NCBI RefSeq assembly: GCF_963675165.1 | Contig: NC_087385.1 | Coordinates: 4,760,412 to 4,824,411, forward strand | Direction of reading: 5' to 3' | Length of the DNA: 64,000 nucleotides | DNA from: Halichondria panicea | Lineage: Eukaryota > Porifera > Demospongiae > Suberitida > Halichondriidae | Shown: positions 12,901 to 24,844 of the stretch, piece after piece | Position numbering within the stretch: position 1 is the stretch's first letter | How the letters are laid out: each line of letters begins with the position of its first letter | Position numbers and translations under genes: made by a program | Notes under the pieces: generated by a model | Database searches by the model: none | What the model was told of the DNA's origin: nothing | Seen by the model: the letters and a program-made list of their open reading frames with translations, nothing else

Positions 12901-15900
12901 GGTCTACCAGCACCTGAAAAGCCTTGACTATTACCACTAGACCATTGAAAACCACCTGATGCTAACTCTGAAAAAGAATTTGCTTTGCCGTCAGAAGAGA
13001 GAAACGAGAAAGCAGCCTTAATCGTTGTTTCTTTAGGTCCATCTTCTTGCTTCACACCAGCGCCGTTTTTGACCGCTTTATCGCCTTCTTCACACAACAC
13101 AGTCTCGCTAGGATTATCCACACTGGCCTCTAAGTTAGGGGAGGGGTCTGGACTGCCGGGCTGCTCCAGAACAGGTGGGTCTTCCGTGCATCCTCTACAT
13201 CCAGGGCAAAGTGCCTTCTTCTCATAGTTGTAGAAGGTGATAGGGAGCATATATTTCTTTGCAAGTTCCACTTTCTCGGGAGGTGGGATTTCTTCTGCTA
13301 CAAAGAGGACACTATCTGTGGAATCTTCCTCTCCGTCTGACAGTGCATCAATGGGATCGCTTCTAGAAACATGATGGTCTGGTGTCACCGATCCACTATT
13401 ATCTGATTCTTGAGCTGATTCTCTATCTTCGGCTTCCTCAGTGTCTTGCTGGGGGGTGGCGGCAAACGAGAAGCTAGAAAAGGCAAATCCTGATTGAAAC
13501 ACACCAGTTGGTGCCGTAGTAGCAGTACTCAGGGGCATGTTGAACAAACCAGTTGGGGCCGTAGTAGCAGTACTCAGGGGCATGTTGAACAAACCAGTTG
13601 GTGCCGTAGTAGCAGTACTCAGAAGGGGCGTGTTGAACAAACCAGTTGGGGCCGTAGTAGCAGTACTCAGGGGCATGTTGAACAAACCAGTTGGGGCCGT
13701 AGTAGCAGTACTCAGGGGCATGTTGAACAAACCAGTTGGTGCCGTAGTAGCAGTACTCAAAAGGGGTGTGTTGAACAAACCAGTTGGAGCCGTAGTAACA
13801 GTACTCAGGGGCATGTTGAACAAACCAGTTGGGGCCGTAGTAGCAGTACTCAGGGGCATGTTGAACAAACCAGTTGGGGCCGTAGTAGCAGTACTCAGAA
13901 GGGGCGTGTTGAACAAACCAGTTGGGGCCGTAGTAGCAGTACTCAGAAGGGGCATTTTGAACCCACCAGTTGGTGCCGTAGTAGCAGCAGGAGTGGTGCC
14001 AAATGAAAGTCCAGTAGACAATTTAAATCCTCCATTTTCACCAAATAAGGAGGTAGCGGTAGCGGTAGTTCCTCCTTTACCAAATGATGTCGTAGCAGCA
14101 GAAGAGTTTGGATTCTTGGTCGAGCATGCCACACATTCATTTGCTGATTCTTTATTAGTGACTAGACACACATTACATGACCAGCTACCTTTGGGGGGAG
14201 CTAGGCGTCCACGAATATCAGTGCTAAACGTTCCTCCTTTACCAAATGATGTCGTAACAGCAGAAGAGTTTGGATTCTTGGTCGAGCATGCCACACATTC
14301 ATTTGCTGATTCTTTATTAGTGATTAGACATACATCACATGACCAGTTGCCTTTGGGGGGAGCGAGGCGTTCACGAATATTAGAGCTCGTCTGGGCTAAT
14401 TGTTCAGTGTTATGTTCTAGTTCCTGCATCACATTACTGCTCTCATTACTGGCATCAGTTTTGAAACTAGCTCTGTCATTAGATGGTAGTTTAAATCCAA
14501 CAAATGGAGTAGCATCTTTTCCAGAGGGCAATAATTTGTTAGTACTCATCGGTTTAAAGGATTCACAAGCTACACACTTCAACGAGTCCTTTTGGTTAAC
14601 TAATAAACAAGTGTCACATGACCAGACGTCTTTTGAAGGGGTGAAGTTTGACAGTCCAGAATCAGGAGGTTTTGGTTTTGTTGATATACTGCTGAGAGGG
14701 AAGCCGACTGTGGGCCCACTGGACAGAGCAGTAACATTGGTTGTGGTGGTACTTGACAGTTTGAACCCACCAGTTGGGAATCCACCACTTGGGGCCGTGG
14801 TTGGAAAAGTCAGTTTGAACCCACCAGTTGGGGCCGTAGTAGCAGTACTCAGAAGGGGAAGTTTGAACCCACCAGTTGGTGCCGTAGTAGCAGCAGGAGT
14901 GGTGCCAAATGAAAGACCAGTAGACAACTTAAATCCTCCACTTTCACTAAACAATAATGAGGTAGCAGTAGAGGTAGTTCCTCCTTCACCGAATGATGTT
15001 GAGGTTGCACTTACAGCAGCAGAGTTTGGATTCTTGGTCGAGCATGCCACACATTCATTTGCTGATTCTTTATTAGTGATTAGACATACATCACATGACC
15101 AGCTGCCTTTGGGGGGAGCGAGGCGTCCACGAATATCAGAGCTCGTCTGGCCCAGTTGTTTAGTGTCACGTTCCAGTTCCTGCGTTGAATTATTGCTCTC
15201 ATTACTGGTATCGGTTTTGCTGAGTTCTTCAACGGCAAATTCAACAGTCTGTTTGAACTTTGTAGCGATCTCATCAGTTTTGAACTTGATGGCTAGTTTT
15301 TCAGATTTGATCTCCTCATCGGAAAATTCGGCATTGGTAAACCAACACAACATACGTTTACTGTCTTGCAAATATTTGAATTTCATGGCAGGCACAACAT
15401 AGTGATTACAACAAATTTTCAGAATCTGATCTCTTCTCATTAACAATCGAATTTTTCCCGTGCTTCGGTGCTTGAGTACTTTCATCTCGCCGAGGCCCTT
15501 GTCCTTCCATTCACTGTTGTGGAATCGAAACAGCTTTGCTCTCTCAACGAACAGTGCCTCTTCGTTCTCTTCACCACTCTGTATATTATCAAGTTCGGGC
15601 AGGGAGACAATCGAATAGTCAACATTATTACTCGTGTCATGTGCATCACTGTTATCTTCTTGATCTTGTTCCGCATCGTTAGACTTGCTTGAGAATATCG
15701 AGGCACCGATGGTGCTGAAAATAGAGTCACTGTGTGTTTTTGGTGTTTCTTTCGGGATAAGTCCTCCACCAATGGCGGCTGTAGAAGGTTGACTGCCTGT
15801 AACATTTTTGGATAAAAGAGAGGACAAAATCGGGGCTTTTGAGGTTGCTATGGTTTCTGTCTGCACACTCGTTACAACAGGTGACTGAGTCGGTGAAAAA

Positions 15901-18900
15901 TTCGCAAAACTCAATAGAGAGCTGTTTCCCAGAATTGAAAATGGCTGACTTGTTTTAGCCAATGTTGCCGACGGAGATGAGGTAGTGGGATTCATAGAGA
16001 AGCTGGGCACAGTGAAAGTAGGCTCAGAGGAGGTACATGCAGGAATAATTGATGGCGGAGGCTGATTGTTCATCGGAAAACTGTACGGTTTAGGGAAAAT
16101 AGAAGACGGTTCCTTAGTTGTGGTGACAGGTTTATCAGTACCATCAACTGTTGTCGTGCCAAATACAGGCAATTGAGAGGCCGAGGACGTGGTTTGACCA
16201 AACGTGACAGGTTTATCAACTGTTTTCGTGCCAAATACAGGCAATTGAGAGGCCGAGGACGTGGTTTGACCAAACGTGACAGGTTTATCAACTGTTTTCG
16301 TGCCAAATACAGGCAATTGAGAGGCCGAGGACGTGGTTTGACCAAACGTAAACGACACTGGTGCTGTAAATGAAAACGATTGTGACCCTAAAACACCAAA
16401 ACCTGACGCTGTTCGTTTCATTCCCGATTTATGCCCACTAGTAGTGACATCATCATTTTTTGGAGACGTTGCTGACACAGTAAATGGGAGAGCAGGATTT
16501 TTGACAGGTAGCGGCTGTTGAGATGGCAACAGATTACCCAAACCTGTGGCCTGTACACTGGGCAAGGGGTGGGCCAGTACAGGTGGCTGAAACTTGGGCG
16601 TTAAAAACAATCTGTTTTGTACTAATTTTGGTGTAGTCGACACAACTTGCTCGTTAGTGGTTGGCATGGTATCGGCATTACTTGCAGCTCCAAGGGATAC
16701 AGGCTTGGTACTTGGACTAATTAATTGCGGTCCACCGATAGCGGGTACAAAGGAGTGAGACAGAAGGTGCTGAGGCAGAGTTAGTGGGGGTATGTTGATC
16801 GGACTTCGGGGGGCAAAGGGACGTGGCGTCTCAACAGATTGTGGGGATCTGTTGATCGGACTTCGGGGGGCAAAGGGACGTGGTGGAGTAGTGAACGTCT
16901 CAACAGATTGTGGGGATCTGTTGATCGGACTTCGGGGGGCAAAGGGACGTGGTGGAGTAGTGAACGTCGTCTCAACAGATTGTGGGGATCTGTTGATCGG
17001 ACTTCGGGGGGCAAAGAAACGTGGTGGAGTAGTGAGCGCCTCAACAGATTGTGGGGGTCTGTTGATCGGACTTTGGGGGGCAAATAGACGTGGTGGAGTA
17101 GTGAGCGTCTGTATTCCAGTGGCAACCCCTTGGAAGCTGTTGTTAGGTTGAGGGACAGCTAGTGGTGGAGGTGATTGCTGCTGTGAGAACATTGCCATTC
17201 GGTTAGGTTGCAGCTGAAACATGTTTAGAGGAGAGGTCTGACGAGGAGAGATCTGCTCGTGAAAGAGAGGCTGCTGTCCTGGCAACCACTGCTGACCCAG
17301 CCCTTGAGGAGATAGCTGCCCTCGGAAATGAGGATCATAATTTGGAGCAGGTGACATTAGTCGAGGCCCATACGATAAGTTGGTTTGACCGTGTGACTGC
17401 ATGCCTGGATACATCGTAAAGCCTTGGGGAGACATTTGCGATTGATTGTTTGTGTGAGTCGTTCGAGATTTTATCAGATCCATTTCAGCCTATGAGGGAA
17501 AGAGAAACACAATTATAAGCTAAGTGTCTAGATAGAATTACAGCTGGCATGAGTTGCTAGGTTACTGGTACAAGCTCACAAACACTACAAAACAATGGCC
17601 TACATCTATATATAGTACTGTACATGAAGCACAGGCTATGGCAGAATAAAATTACCTGTAGTTTCTCAAGCTGAGAGGCCATTTCTGATAATTTTTGTTC
17701 GTGTTTGCGACTCTGATCAGTGAAGGGGGAGGTTATTTGACTGAGAGGCGGGGTCTTTGTGTTGGCCGGGGTGGACGAGAAACGACGAGGGAGACTCGGG
17801 CTCTCCTCTTCATAGTCGAGAGCACACGCCACTATAGTGAGTGGGGGAGGAGAGAGGTACGCAGTCACAATAGTAACCAATGCAAATAGACAGCTGCATG
17901 CATCGCTTGTGGTACGAAATGAAAATACACAGAGTACTTACAAGGAGACTTCTTTGTTTCTCCAAGGAGATCCTGTATATTGTCTCTTTTTAACAAGAAC
18001 TTCTGTCGTAAATTCTGAAAGAATAATATAATAGCTATAAGTTCTCTTGTCTTGATGTTTACAATACCAATATAGCACGTAACTGTTTTATACGGCTATA
18101 TCTAACTAGACACAACATTACAATAATGGTACCTTAATTTCGTGCTCTGGAGTCAACCGAGTAATAGCCAGGTCCAGAGCATCAGCTGCCTTCTGAAGAT
18201 TGTCGAGTCGTGAGTCCACCTTCTCCCGAGTGTCTGCTTGACCGGACATGACAGCAAGATGAAGGTATACCTGTTCAAGAAGAGAGAGATGACATAAATC
18301 ATTTAATACGTTTATGGAAACAGCCGGAAAATGTATCCTATAAGCTAAGAAATGCACTCAAATTAATCGAGAATTCACTTGCAAGACTAGAGCACTGAAG
18401 TGCAAACCCTCGGCTGGTGATATGATTATAAAGAAACCAGAAGAGTGATATAATGCAGTGCATGTAGTGATGTATGACTGAGCTGTCTAGCACAGCAACT
18501 CAGGAGCAATAAAACTAAACCAGACTAGAGACATGCTGAAACATTGAGAACAGAGTTTTAGTGGTACATGAGGTGAACTAGGTCCTAGTCTAGGATCACA
18601 GCAAAGAAGCCTGGAGTCTCAGAGAAGTATGACTCTTGGATGGAGTAGGATCCCAGAGTCAGCTAAGAGCAACAAACAAGTCCCAATTCTAGCTTTCTAT
18701 TGTAGTGACCCTTTTCCACTGTTTTTGGTACGGGATTACTTCAGCTGTAAATACGGAGGGTGCCTCGAATAAAGGCCGCGTGTATAGTGTTAGCTAGCTA
18801 GCTGCCAACGTGCAAGTTCAAGCTTCTTAGTTTATGCTCGCTTTTATTCGACAACAAAGCTCTAACATCGAAATCTACTATTGTTAAAACTAATAACTTA

Positions 18901-21900
18901 TTGTGTGAAGGCTATCCATGCTGTAAACGCAGTGCTGTGGCAGCCAGGTGAGCAGATCCTGAACTTACAAACAGACAAACAAACAAACAGACAAACCAAA
19001 CGACTACTATAACCCGTGGCCGCCCACGCGCCTCGGGTTAATAACATGTACAATATAATTATAATGTACCTTGGTAATGTATAGCAATTTACTAATGCTT
19101 CAGGGTATAGAATGCTACATCGTGCTACAGTAACAGCAGGTGCACATACCTCAGATTGGTTCCAAGCCGAGGGAGCTGTCTTCACTCTCGAGTACAGCCT
19201 GAGTGCCCTGCTCATGTCTTGCCTATACAGCGCTTCATTTGCAATCGTCATCCGTGCCTCGGAAAGTAGTTCTGACTGGCTAGAGTCGGAAGAGGGACTC
19301 AGAATGTGTTCTACGATCGCCCAGTAGTGACAGCTCCGCTTTAGCAACATCTAGAAATGAGTGCTATGCATGTAATTACATACATTGCACCGCTCTTACT
19401 ACCGCATAGCGTGTAATTTTCGTGGGGTAAAAAATTCGTTCAACTCGAAAAACGGTGGTATTCGTAGGTAAAATTTCGTTTAGTCTCGTGGCTGCACTGC
19501 ATTCCTACGTTTGGGTAAGCCACGCCTACGTTAAAATTTCGTGAAGGTCAGCTTGCCCACGAAAATAACGAATATTTTACCCCACGAAAATTACCCGCTA
19601 TACAGTATTCAACAATTGACAGCAACAATTCTATAAGCACCACTCGAACCCACTAACCATTATAACGTCGCGGTCGTCCCCACCATCAGTTTCTAGTTCA
19701 GCCTGAAAGTAAGGGAGAGGTTAGTAGTATTACAAGCAGCTGGCTCTCAGAGAGCATGCACACACACGTACCCTCTTCTTGAAATGCCTGGCAAGTGAGG
19801 TGAGGTGTTCCAGACTGAGCTGAAGAGGACTACTCCCTCGCACGAAACTCAGGAACTCCCTCACCACCTTCTTCACACTAGCTGCATCTTGAGCACTGCA
19901 CACAAATGTTAGAGCAAATATAATTGTAGTAATTGCACCATGGTCAAAGTTTGAAATACAATACACATGTACGGACGGGCCCACACATAAGTTTTCCACA
20001 TAGTTTAGGTAAAGGCTCACATGATCACCAACTACAGAGCTAGCTACAGAGAAGGTAGGACACGCATCACGTGCGCCTCAGTAATTAACAATCCACGTTT
20101 AACCGCAAAGAGATTTAGACAAGGATTTGTGCATGAAAAGTGCAGATATCCAAGGAGCCAAAACAGCAGCGATCCCACTTGAGATCTAGAAAGTGATGTG
20201 AGCTTTAGAGAGCACAACAGTAGATCTACCACAGGCACCATAGCTACACTTGAAAGGTTAAAGGTCAAGAGCCTAACGTAAACATCGTATGCCACACATT
20301 CCATTGACATGTGACTGATGACGCATGTCCCGCCTCCTCTGAGCTAGCTATGGTCAAATGCACCCACTGCTTCACTATGGTTTAACCTGAGCTTTCCGAG
20401 CAGGAAGGTGAGTAAGGCAGTCCAGTAGTGCTGGTGTGGGTTTTTGAGGCTGAGGCAGACGGGTAGACAAGAGACGAGGGCAGTCGTCAGGTTGACTGCT
20501 GTCATGGTAGGTACACTGAACAGCTGGGGTGACGTCAGGCGCTCACTGTACTCAGTTAACAGGTGGGCCAGAAAAGCCTGAGAAGGTAACCAAAATATAT
20601 ATCACTCACTAGAATTTTCATTTTGACATTCATAATTAGCTAAAGGCAATACGTACGTGGTTTTTAGCTAACCACATTAATTACACTAACTACCTCAATG
20701 TCGAGCACACAGAGAGTGGAAGGCTCAGTGGAGTCGAGGGAGGGTGTGTCCAGTCGCAGATCATTGAACATTCTCCCCATCCACAAGAACACTGCAGGGA
20801 AACATGATTATAGAGACACTAAGCCGTTGCCTCAAGTTGAGACATGATAATCCACTTACAAAATGGTTGTTTGTTCAGAGCCTTGTAGGCAAGGCAACGC
20901 CACAGCAAATTGCACAGCTGCCTCTCCTGGGCAATGCATTCTGTACAAAGCACACAATCAACATGGAACCGAGTCTGCATTGGGCAAACTGTTCTCACCT
21001 CTGTCATAATTTTCCAACTCTTGAGCAGAAGGCAAGACAGGAAGTGTGAGGAACGTGCCATCATTAGAGAGAAACGACTGGGGAGGGGGGGATCATGGAG
21101 GAGGTAATATAATTAAATGATACGATTGTACAATGGCTTCCCACCTCTTGGAGAGAGAACTTGATGTCTCTTGATCCAAACTTGGCTTTAAATTTCTACA
21201 AGTGTCACAAAACGTTCGAACTCTTTGTACTATGCAGTTCATACAAAGCATGCGTCTAGGCAACACTCACCCTATTGGTCCCTCCAAACAGAATCTTGAT
21301 CAGGTGCAGCTTCCCGCCCTGGGGATATGGGGGGGACAAGGCAATAAATTATTACCATATATCCCTAACAGTACTAGTAGTCTGTACACACTGTGGAACT
21401 ACAGGTGCAGTGGTCATACCATTTCCATAGCAATTTTGGGTAAACTTTCAAAGAAGAGCTTTCCTTTAGCTGCCTCTATTAGCATCAAGTGCCGACCTGT
21501 AGGATACAGGAACGAAGAGAATGACATGAGATTTATACGTGCAACAAGCAAACGGAGAAGTCAGGAAACCCCTATGTACACAGCACCTGTAATGCTTGTC
21601 CTGGCACAGGCTGTGTTGTACCACGTCCTCAGTCGGAGGTGTGTCCTCTTGTCCAGTGTCCGGTATTGTTCCAGGTCCCAGGGAGGGGCTTTCATCGATG
21701 ACAGCATGCACATCACCCCCATCTGTAAACAAACAGAGAAACATATATTTGCACAATCGTAAAATAACCATGAATAACAGTACAAGGTATAAATGCACCA
21801 CAATCATGCATATTAGTGGGCTCCACAGTCATACACAGAAACTAGCAAGTTTCACTTACAATGGACGCAACAGTGATAGAGCTCAGGAGGGACTGTCTCT

Positions 21901-23899
21901 GTTGCCATGCCAATAGAAAGAGATAGCGGCCAGCCATGAAGTACAGCTGGGCACAGAGTTGCTTGAGGGCCATTTGGAAGAGGGGGAGAGCCGATGGAGG
22001 AAGCACGCTCAGCATCTGTCCAGAGGCACATAGCACCTTGTCAAACCTAATCGGAGGAATGTAAAAGGTGTGTAAATTGTAACAGACTATCCTCTACAAT
22101 CAGGGGAAAAGCAATTTGGTAGCATTGCAAGATGGCACCTACTTGAGGAGTAGAGCTGCACTGTCGTCCAGGTCACTGCTGGGACAGGCTAGAAGATTAA
22201 AGAGAGTCGTAGTGAACTCCAACAGGGTGACTAAAATTTCCAGCGTTTCAACACCATCTCTAACACCTGCACACACAACACTTGAAACACGTACATACAT
22301 GTAATACCCAATATCCCCATGGCTACTGGCATACCTTTTGCTCTTAAGTTCTCATAATAATCCTACAGAACAGTGAATACAAAAGGATGATACTAGTGAC
22401 AATACAAACACACGAGCTACGCTTGGTAACGGTACCTCTGCAATTGTCAGGGCAAACAGCTGCCACTGCAATGAGTCAGTAAGCTGGCCAGCCCGGTAGA
22501 GATCCTCACAGTAATAGAACGCTTCCTGACTCTTACCTATAGAATTTATTGTCAGAGAGGAGAAGAATGATATAACAGACTCACCAGATTGGCAGTACAG
22601 TTTGACTAGTCGAATGTGCAAGTTAACATCGTTCGTATTCACTGCCTGAGGAGTAACTCAGAGTTTGTATGCATAATTATTGTGATCAAAATAATTATTA
22701 CCAGTGCTTTCTTGATAACCTTCTCCATGGAAAAGCCTCCCTCTAAGGATTGAATTTTCTCCTGCAATGGAGACAAAATGATCACATTGTTAAGGTAATT
22801 AGCAATCAATCATCGGTAATGAACTCACGCAAAGAGGGACAATGAGTGGGTGACTCTGACCAATGGCTTCAATGTGTTGCAAGCACTCCTGTGATAAATA
22901 GGTTCAAGCAGTAGCTGCAGTCTGAGTGCGGAGCTCATGTGTTGAGGCTCAACTACACCTACCTTGAGAGAATCAACGGGTGGTTTCTCTAGCTTCAGGT
23001 ACACAGATACCACTGCAGGAAACAGGTATGCATGCGATTACAGAAGAAATCTCACATGACATACTTTTCTACGCAAGGCTTTTAACAACGTAAGCAGTTA
23101 TGAAAGGTACATAAACAGAGCCTTACGTGCTTCTATGACATCTCTCTGTCCTCTTTTCAGCTCTAGAGACCTGCCATAAGAATGTTTGTGATCACATTCA
23201 CGTATACTGCACTGTACTTACCTTTTGTAGTGTGCAATGGCCTTCCCATTCTCAGCAGTGGCATTACACAGGTGACCCATCAACTTGTGCGCCCTAAAGA
23301 GTTGCAGACATACAAATATCAGGTATGAAACTGTACAATGTCACATATATCAAACAAACCTTGGATCTCGCCCATTTACACTGATAAAGTTAGCCAAGTA
23401 GCTGCAAAATGTGGAGCATCAATTCAACAGTACAATATTATTAAGGAGCACATAGATCAGTAGGGGTGCAATTGGGGTACACTACTATAAGCAAAAATCA
23501 GCCCCGCCCCCTTTCAGTTTCAATTTAACCACATCTGATTGAGATTATCTCATACTGCTTACATCACAGCACTGTCATATTCCTTTACTTGATAGAGGAG
23601 TTTGGCAAATTCATATCCATGATGTTTTAGCTGTATGTCAAAAATAGGTACGGGTGATGGTACAACCAAGAGTACAGTTACTTATGTTAACGAAATACAG
23701 GTGCATGTATAAGTACGTGTGGATGCTGCGTGAATAGCTATTTAGTAGTACAATACAAGAATCAACATTGTAGTATATCGTATATCGGGAAGCAACTATT
23801 CAATAGCATTGCTTTGCTACGCTTTACTTCTAGTGGATCAGAGATGCGAGACTCCACCCCAGCAATGTGGCTCTTGACTTGCTCCTTGCTCAGGACCAT
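9942..23899 (-). CDS. RANBP2: RANBP2/Nup358-like nucleoporin, multi-exon with a 7.5-kb 3' exon
   Basis: Cytoplasmic-filament nucleoporin that binds Ran-GTP. The start ATG 23899 opens MVLSKEQVKSHIAGVESR; exon 2 (23630-23563) encodes YEFAKLLYQVKEYDSA and later exons continue the TPR/alpha-helical region (NTNDVNLHIRLVKLY near 22630; SCHYWAIVEHIL near 19330). A short coiled-coil exon (KLSEMASQLEKLQ) joins the giant exon at 17489. That exon holds FG-type Pro/Ser-rich sequence, RanBD1 domains at about 15575-15225, 12790-12440 and 10325-9960, and six RanBP2-type zinc fingers (near 15070, 14590, 14310, 14150, 12150 and 12020). Two motifs resemble the vertebrate LPPTFF segments (ELAKKYMLPITFYNYEKK, KAKQLMLPPAFFLYEKK), each followed by CxGCRGC. 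The protein ends 8-10 residues after the third RanBD with no cyclophilin domain. Several internal repeat arrays are listed separately. Total length is estimated at over 3,000 residues. Minor exon edges in 18000-23600 are inferred. Confidence 0.93.
10530..11545 (-). repeat. 8-copy coding repeat, about 123 bp per unit, in RANBP2
   Basis: The unit is 41 residues, containing THSESDASITQDPPEEATFA then KQPPSPVEEPK. Eight nearly identical copies are in frame. One copy carries an extra AKQPP duplication (near 11060). Units differ mainly at ESDLED/ESNLED/ESDLKD, which points to recent homogenisation. Confidence 0.93.
13490..14000 (-). repeat. 11-unit TTAPTG-LFN coding repeat with higher-order period in RANBP2
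   Basis: Units of 14-15 residues (TTAPTGLFNxPLSTA) supply FN/FK variants in the FG-like region. The central nine units run NTPLL, NMPL, NMPL three times over, so the amplified block is a trimer of about 129 bp. Confidence 0.9.
16130..16350 (-). repeat. Three-copy GQTTSSASQLPVFGT FG repeat in RANBP2
   Basis: About 72-bp direct repeats encode TFGQTTSSASQLPVFGTKTV, carrying two FG dipeptides per unit. Copies are almost identical at DNA level. Confidence 0.88.
16780..17110 (-). repeat. Five-copy TTPPRPFAPRSPINRSPQ repeat in RANBP2
   Basis: About 66-75-bp units encode TTPPRPFAPRSPINRSPQ with small length variants at SVET/SVETTF. They lie near the 5' end of the large exon and keep the frame open. 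Confidence 0.88.
18380..19040. repeat. Dispersed repeat, about 650 bp, copy 1 (RANBP2 intron)
   Basis: Shares an ordered set of blocks with copies at about 55237-56430 and 60290-60800: AGAGCACT-GAAGTGCAAACC, GGATCACAGCAAAGAAGCCT, GCCAACGTGCAAGTTCAAGC, and a terminal GTGGCCGCCCACGCGCCTCG. No open frame is conserved among the copies, so it is probably a non-autonomous element. Confidence 0.75.
19402..19605. mobile_element. Mariner-type MITE (204 bp) with TA duplication, RANBP2 intron
   Basis: Terminal inverted repeats: CCGCATAGCGTGTAATTTTC at the left, CTGTATAGCGGGTAATTTTC at the right when reverse-complemented. Both ends are flanked by TA (19400-19401 and 19606-19607). Same family as 52257-52482. 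There is no coding capacity. Confidence 0.8.
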
Positions 23900-24196
23900 C
23901 TCTTGGACAGCAGTTCAGGAGAGCAGACCTCACTGGAGCATGGAGTATTGGATCTCTGTAGAAGATGTACTACGGTAGTTAGAATAGGATCTAAGCTATT
24001 AAAACACTGTTTGTCTAGGTCCACATGGCTGGGATAACCTTTGACCCTAGAAATAAAAGAACACCATGTGGGTGATCCACGAGAATGCGTTCAGAGCTTG
24101 AGTATTGTGTTGGCTAAAAGATACTGAGAAAGGAAAGGTGATTGATTTTAGTGAATTAATGATGACTGTCTCAAATTCTTCTTTCCAGAGTGTTCA
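23900..24196. promoter_or_regulatory. Divergent promoter region, RANBP2 / MRPL36
   Basis: Only 297 bp separate the start codons of RANBP2 (minus) and MRPL36 (plus), so both promoters must lie here or in overlapping leaders. A pyrimidine-rich CTTTCCAG at 24181-24188, just before the MRPL36 ATG, may be a 5'UTR intron acceptor. No TATA box was recognised. Confidence 0.55.
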
Positions 24197-24487
24197 ATGG
24201 CGAGTCTGCTAAACCTTTTCAGAGGGATGGTATTGAGACCACTCGTTCATCAGTGTCATCTTGTATCATCAAGCTCTGTACACACAGGCATCCCTAGGGC
24301 CATAACTCTGAAGCAAGCCCCCATTTTCAATCACGAGCTACCCTCCTTCAATGCTCTGCTGGCTAGAGGATACAAGACAAAGGGAACACTCAAGCTGAGA
24401 TGTCCAGGCTGCAGATTTGTCAAGAGGAAGGGACGGCTTCGAGTTGTGTGCAGCAAGAAACCAAGACATAAACAGAGACAGGGTTGA
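24197..24487 (+). CDS. MRPL36: Mitochondrial ribosomal protein bL36m
   Basis: Large-subunit mitoribosome protein of the bL36 family, 96 residues in one exon. The C-terminal core reads [20 protein letters not shown] then PRHKQRQG, with Cys-Cys ... Cys ... His as in zinc-binding bL36. The core is preceded by about 60 residues that are rich in hydroxyl and basic residues and poor in acids, consistent with a mitochondrial targeting sequence. ATG 24197 gives the natural family length. It is divergent from RANBP2. Confidence 0.95.
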   Translation: MASLLNLFRGMVLRPLVHQCHLVSSSSVHTGIPRAITLKQAPIFNHELPSFNALLARGYKTKGTLKLRCPGCRFVKRKGRLRVVCSKKPRHKQRQG

Positions 24488-24844
24488 TAGCAGTTACATG
24501 TAGCAATTACAGCTCGATATGTATGTGTTCATGTTTCCATTTTGCAAAAATCTGTTGGGGGAGGGGCTGAATTCTAATTATGCAAATGAAAGATTGAAAG
24601 TGCTTGCAGAGTTCAAAGCTTTAGAGCTGACTAGCTAGCTAGTTAGAGGCGAGCCTATACCTTGATCACAACTTGCATACCAACAGAGGACCAGCACAAA
24701 GACTATCAGGTGCAGTTACTCATACTGTACTGCAGCATTAGGGAGGGTGCATGGATTTACCAGTTGCTATGGAAACATAGGAGACGTGGTTAATAATCCC
24801 TCTGGGTTCCAATCCCTTGCCTTTCTTTCTTAGGCTTTGGTGAG

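Noticed and set aside
13537-15402. 621-codon open frame antisense to RANBP2
   Set aside because: It mirrors the in-frame coding repeats and zinc-finger repeats of RANBP2 and matches no family I recognise.
24660-24844. Additional coding exon upstream of DZIP1
   Set aside because: No conserved frame; the acceptor-like TTCTTTCTTAG just before the ATG fits a non-coding leader exon better.
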